Positions 60,160 through 64,000 of a DNA stretch of 64,000 nucleotides are shown here, piece after piece. Below the pieces are notes generated by a model. It was not told the DNA's origin. It saw only the letters and a program-made list of their open reading frames with translations, and made no database searches. The first letter of the stretch is position 1, and the number at the start of each line of letters is the position of its first letter. The position numbers and the translations under genes were made by a program. This stretch comes from Zeus faber (Eukaryota; Chordata; Actinopteri; Zeiformes; Zeidae), in contig OY482862.1 of the NCBI GenBank assembly GCA_960531495.1, forward strand, positions 2,294,035-2,358,034, given 5' to 3'.

Positions 60160-60999
60160 GGTTTACATTTAACCCATCCTGTATATGCATCTTGCATATG
60201 GGAATAGTCCCATTTCGGATCGCCAAGGCCTTCAGTCACAATTCTGTTCATTTGTCCCATGTTGAAGTCTGAAAAGATACTTCCCGACAGACAGGGACAG
60301 GGACTTGCAGGTATAGTGACTCAGACCATCTTGCGATAAGTTCAATAAATGGAGCCGTGTAATATCTGCCAATACTATTATTAATGAATTGCACGCGTGT
60401 CTCGGGTGAAATGGTATTGTTTTGGTTATTTGCAGATTTTGGCGCATCTTTCCTCATTTTAAATTTAATGATGTTTGTTTTTGATGCATTTCATTTATCG
60501 AGACTCCTTTTTTACTGTAGGACTGCCCCATTCTGTCTCCTATACAAATCCAACTCAAATCCAACGAGCCATTAGTTTGTATGTTATTTCCTAGGATCCA
60601 ATCCTATTTCTGAGAAACCTTGTTTCACTCAGTTATCTGAAATAGCCGTTTTAGATAGGCCAAAGCCAGTAAAATGCAATGCACAAAAAGGCACCTGTAT
60701 TTAATGATGAGGTCTTCACTGTTATCCATACAACACAGACAATAGCCACAATTTAAACACTGAGTGTGATTTAAACCTGTGCCAAACATGTGTCTAGAGT
60801 AACACCACTATGACTGAAGCCGCAGCCCAATTCGAAACAAAGCCACACGCTTCCTTAGATGTGTAATTAATATATGCTTAACAATTCCAAATTGTAAAAA
60901 CAACTTTAAACAACATTTGAGCATTTCGGAGAAAGGCAAAACCAACCACAATTTCTAATAAAATAGTTTGAGGTCTCCCTCCATAGGAATGAATGGTTT
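60160..60999. other. Unassigned intergenic sequence
   Basis: No gene recognised. Confidence 0.45.
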
Positions 61000-61004
61000 A
61001 CCAG

Positions 61005-61257
61005 TGTGGCAGTTTTGGTTTACCAAGGGGCTTTTTCAGACACAGGCGATCGTGATGCGATGGCGTTGAAACGTACCAGTTAATTGTAGGGAGTGGGCAA
61101 AATGGAACAAGTCCTGTGTGTGTGTGTGTGGGGATAGATGATTTACCCTGTGCTCGTTGATTACTCTGATGAGCAACAGGCGCACAGTCACCCATGATCC
61201 CGGGCCCAATTAACAAGAAAGATGTGGCTGCTTAAACCACGCCACCTCAACACCACA
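61005..61257 (-). mobile_element. Solo LTR, family TGTGG...CCACA, copy 3
   Basis: Starts TGTGGCAGTTTTGG and ends CAACACCACA on the plus strand, with an exact 5-bp duplication ACCAG at 61000-61004 and 61258-61262. LTR sense is minus. Confidence 0.85.
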
Positions 61258-61262
61258 ACCAG

Positions 61263-62560
61263 TTTGTTGTTGTTGTTTGTCGGATTTGGTGTGAAGCCAA
61301 CTTAAGAGTATTGCTGCACTGAAAAAGTGAAATTTTTACAAGCAGGAAAATTGTTCAAATAAACACAGGAAAATTTAATTATAGATCTTAAAGATAAATT
61401 GACTGACCGACTGTACGAGATCAATCAGCTAGTTGAAAAAAATATGTTTTCAGCTATTTTACATCAATTTTAATAAATTCTAAAGATTTCACTGAGCAAC
61501 ATATTTCTAATCCAATCTTTCACGATGTTAAGAATAGTGTTTTGTGGACCGTTTTATGAAACTATAACATAATTTCTGTCACAACATTAATTTATTTTGT
61601 CTTCATTTAAGAAACCTTGTTAAGTAAAATCATCTCAGCCAATTAAGATTATTTTACTCAAGTGTTTTGGTATTGATTTGTCGCAGTGCAATCTGCTCTT
61701 GTGTCCTCTGCTCTGGTGTTCTCTTCTAATGTTGATGGGCATTGTCTGTTTGCCTAACTGGCAAGACTTAGGGCCCCATGGACCTTCAACCTCGCGAACG
61801 ACAGCAGATTAAAAACCTCACCATACAGTGGGTACAAAGCTTCTGCTCCTTTATCCGACTCCACACCTTCAGTCTCTTGTACACCAGAGTTTCTTTGCAA
61901 ACTGTGTGTTGGCAGCGTACATCAATGATACACTGTCCTGGGACATTCTTGGATTGTATTTATAGGGATTGAATTAATCTTGAATGGGTTTGCTATTTTT
62001 CAACCCTCATCTTGTCAGAATGTTGGTTCCCGTCATTTCTAACTGTTCATAGCTCAACCTCACTGAACACTTTATTTATTGAGAAACTTACCACTCTGCT
62101 GCCACTTCTCACTGAGTTTATGCAGTGAAATGGGTTAAACTCAATTTAAGCCTAAAGAAAAAAAATCCTCCTTTTTGTTTAATTGGCTACAGTAGGTTGC
62201 CTTCGCTCTTGGGGTGGGGGGTTGGGGGAGGTGAAGACGTGCAACTTCCTGTTTCTTGTTTCTTACGTTAGTGTGGACATAACCAGAAGAGCAAATTTGT
62301 GTAAAAGCTGTAATTATGTGGTGTCATTTTTTTCGTTTAATACATAAAGACTGTGCATTGTACCACCCTAAAAAAAGCCCACAAAAACGTCACAAACTGC
62401 AACAATTTTTTTTATCTTGCTGCAGATTCAATAATTGTGAGCTGAAAATAATCAAAAAAAATCCTCTGTGAGATCCTTGGGGCATTGAAGATAAAAACTG
62501 ACAAACTTAGTAAAACAAAATTAGTACGTAAGAAAGCAAAGGACAGTAAGTACTGTATGT
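61263..62560. other. Unassigned intergenic sequence
   Basis: No gene seen. Short frames only. A G-rich run (GGGGTGGGGGGTTGGGGGAGG) lies near 62210-62230. Confidence 0.45.
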
Positions 62561-62564
62561 AACA

Positions 62565-62772
62565 TACTGTACTTTACTTTAACATAATCCGCTGCACAAT
62601 TGCTACAATTGCCTGCCTTCTGTTAACTGTACATATATTTTATTCCAATTTCATTTCATCTCTACTTTTTTTTCTTGCACTGTTCTGTCAATTTCTACTG
62701 CAAAGGCACCTGAATTTCCCCCCAGGGATTAATAAAGTGTTTTCTTATCTTATCTTATCTTATCTTATCTTC
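62565..62772 (+). repeat. LINE-type 3' end with (TTATC)n tail
   Basis: TTCTTGCACTGTTCTGTC, then GAATTTCCCCCCAGGGATTA and ATAAAG, followed by about seven TTATC units. This is the usual end of 5'-truncated fish L2/Rex-like LINE copies. Confidence 0.75.
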
Positions 62773-63890
62773 CAGTCTGACTACATATAAAATACAAAAG
62801 ATTGTGATTGCAAGATAGCTGTCTTGCTTGCACATTTGATTTATAAACATGGGTGAGGAAAGAAATGCCCACAAGATACCACAGGCACACGTGTAGTGAA
62901 GAGCTGAAGTGTGAAGTAACTTGCTTTTCAGCTTTTCACTTGAGGCCTTGAGGAGATTTTCAGTAGCAGGGTTTTGAATCCAAAAGAGACAGTGTGGAGA
63001 ATGACGCACTGTACACCTCCATCACTCCGGCAGATACACAGGGCTTGGCTCGTGCAGTGATTATCTACGTATCTCATCCTCGGCCCGAGGGACGCGCGCT
63101 GCTTCCTTAAGGCGCAACAGCTCCGGGAATTAATTCTGCTTGAGTGACTTCCTGGTTTACTTTCATTATGGGGTGGAAATCCTATTCATTTCCGCCGCTC
63201 TGACTTCCTGACGGGGTGAAATAACAATATATTTAACAAAATGAAAACTTCAAGGATACTACCCCTGAAGGACTAATGCTCTCAGGGAAAAGGGAGGAAG
63301 GAAACGCTCGATTAGAGAAAAGCCTATTCCAGGGAATTCTTTGGGTGAAGAAAGTACTTTTGAAAGAGCAGAGATGTGATGCTCTTCGAAGCATTTCCTC
63401 ATTTTAAAAATTGAATGAAGACTGTTATAACATTTGTAGTTCATATGATCAAATTATTTTAACTAGTAGAAGTTCCTGAGTTCGTACGACGTACGATCAA
63501 CAATTCTAAAATACCCTAAATATGATCACTGAGGAGGTGGTGGGTTTACGGTCTTATCTCGGCCAAAGGATATTGATATTGCTGATTGGTGAGAACACAT
63601 ATTCTCCATTACTCCACTGCAGAAACTCTGTACTCTGCTGCACTGTACATACTAGGGTCCTCTTGATTACTTAATCTTCTTCTCTCTGATTTGATTCAGT
63701 TAAGTGGAATTATAATTTATTGAGACATGTACATGGAGAGAAAATACAGGACATCAGAGAGACAGCATCTAATCTATCACCTGTGCCATGACTGAAGAAA
63801 CAGATAACTAAACAATGGGTTTCCTGGACACATCTGGACATGCTGTCTGCAACGCTGCTCTAGTTCATATTCAGATGAAAGACCAAGACA
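62773..63890. other. Unassigned intergenic sequence
   Basis: Moderately GC-rich at 63040-63210. No coding motif recognised. Confidence 0.4.
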
Positions 63891-63894
63891 AAGA

Positions 63895-64000
63895 AGATCA
63901 AGAATCAGAATTAGAATCAGAATTGTTTTATTCTCACTAGGCACATTTACATATACTAGGAATTCCTTCTGGTGAGGTTTGGTGTAAATAAAGTTTAACA
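63895..64000 (-). repeat. Dispersed repeat fragment reaching the window edge
   Basis: AGAATCAGAATTAGAATCAG then TTGTTTTATTCTCACTAGG and ACTAGGAATTCCTTCTGGTG match the reversed tail of a very common fish LINE/SINE repeat. Confidence 0.6.

Noticed and set aside
63040-63210. GC-richer stretch as a promoter or CpG island
   Set aside because: Too short, with few CpG, and no adjacent gene could be recognised.

Overview
The window looks like a repeat-rich, gene-poor stretch of a ray-finned (probably percomorph teleost) fish genome. The case rests on the mix seen here: long (CA)n, (TTA)n and (CT)n microsatellites, tRNA-headed SINEs, L2-like 3' tails, Tc1-like and hAT DNA transposons, Tx1-clade LINEs whose ORF1 and ORF2 read like the common fish families, a Ty3/Gypsy fragment, and two related class I endogenous retroviruses. 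No complete host gene is seen. One short open segment with a good splice acceptor (6134-6251) may be a host exon.

Layout. 1-17.7 kb: mostly unassigned sequence with two SINEs, polypyrimidine arrays, a solo LTR, microsatellites, an internally deleted Tc1 element holding an L2-tailed SINE, and a short interstitial telomere repeat. 17.8-20.2 kb: a Ty3/Gypsy fragment with LTR-like repeats around an integrase remnant. 20.5-36.2 kb: a Tx1-like LINE, opened by a solo LTR, by a fold-back LTR-like fragment, and by an 11 kb retroviral fossil (ERV-B, 24523-35657). ERV-B itself carries a hAT transposon (31460-33971), which carries a 92-bp SINE (32429-32520). 36.2-38.2 kb: interstitial telomere repeats and a second Tx1-like ORF1. 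38.2-39.7 kb: a mariner-type MITE and a Tc1 fragment. 40.0-41.0 kb: an LTR-like repeat followed by an imperfect tandem array. 45.3-60.2 kb: a second hAT transposon split by ERV-A (45606-58977), a young provirus with two 465-bp LTRs. 61.0-64 kb: another solo LTR and two LINE/SINE tails.

The most interesting part is the ERV lineage. It has a gammaretrovirus-like order (matrix-like Gag with PPPY and a zinc knuckle, a UAG between gag and pro-pol in one frame, RT, RNase H, integrase, then Env with furin site and transmembrane subunit) but shows two unusual modules. The N-terminal part of Env contains two immunoglobulin V-like domains. Pol carries, between protease and RT, a segment with two H-x-T-L motifs like 2H phosphoesterases. 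Both modules are at least partly visible in both copies. The leader is nearly 3 kb long, holds a tandem repeat array and a small conserved reading frame, and the pol and env frames overlap by about 350 nt. Both copies are broken fossils; ERV-A is recent (its LTRs differ at 2 of 465 positions).
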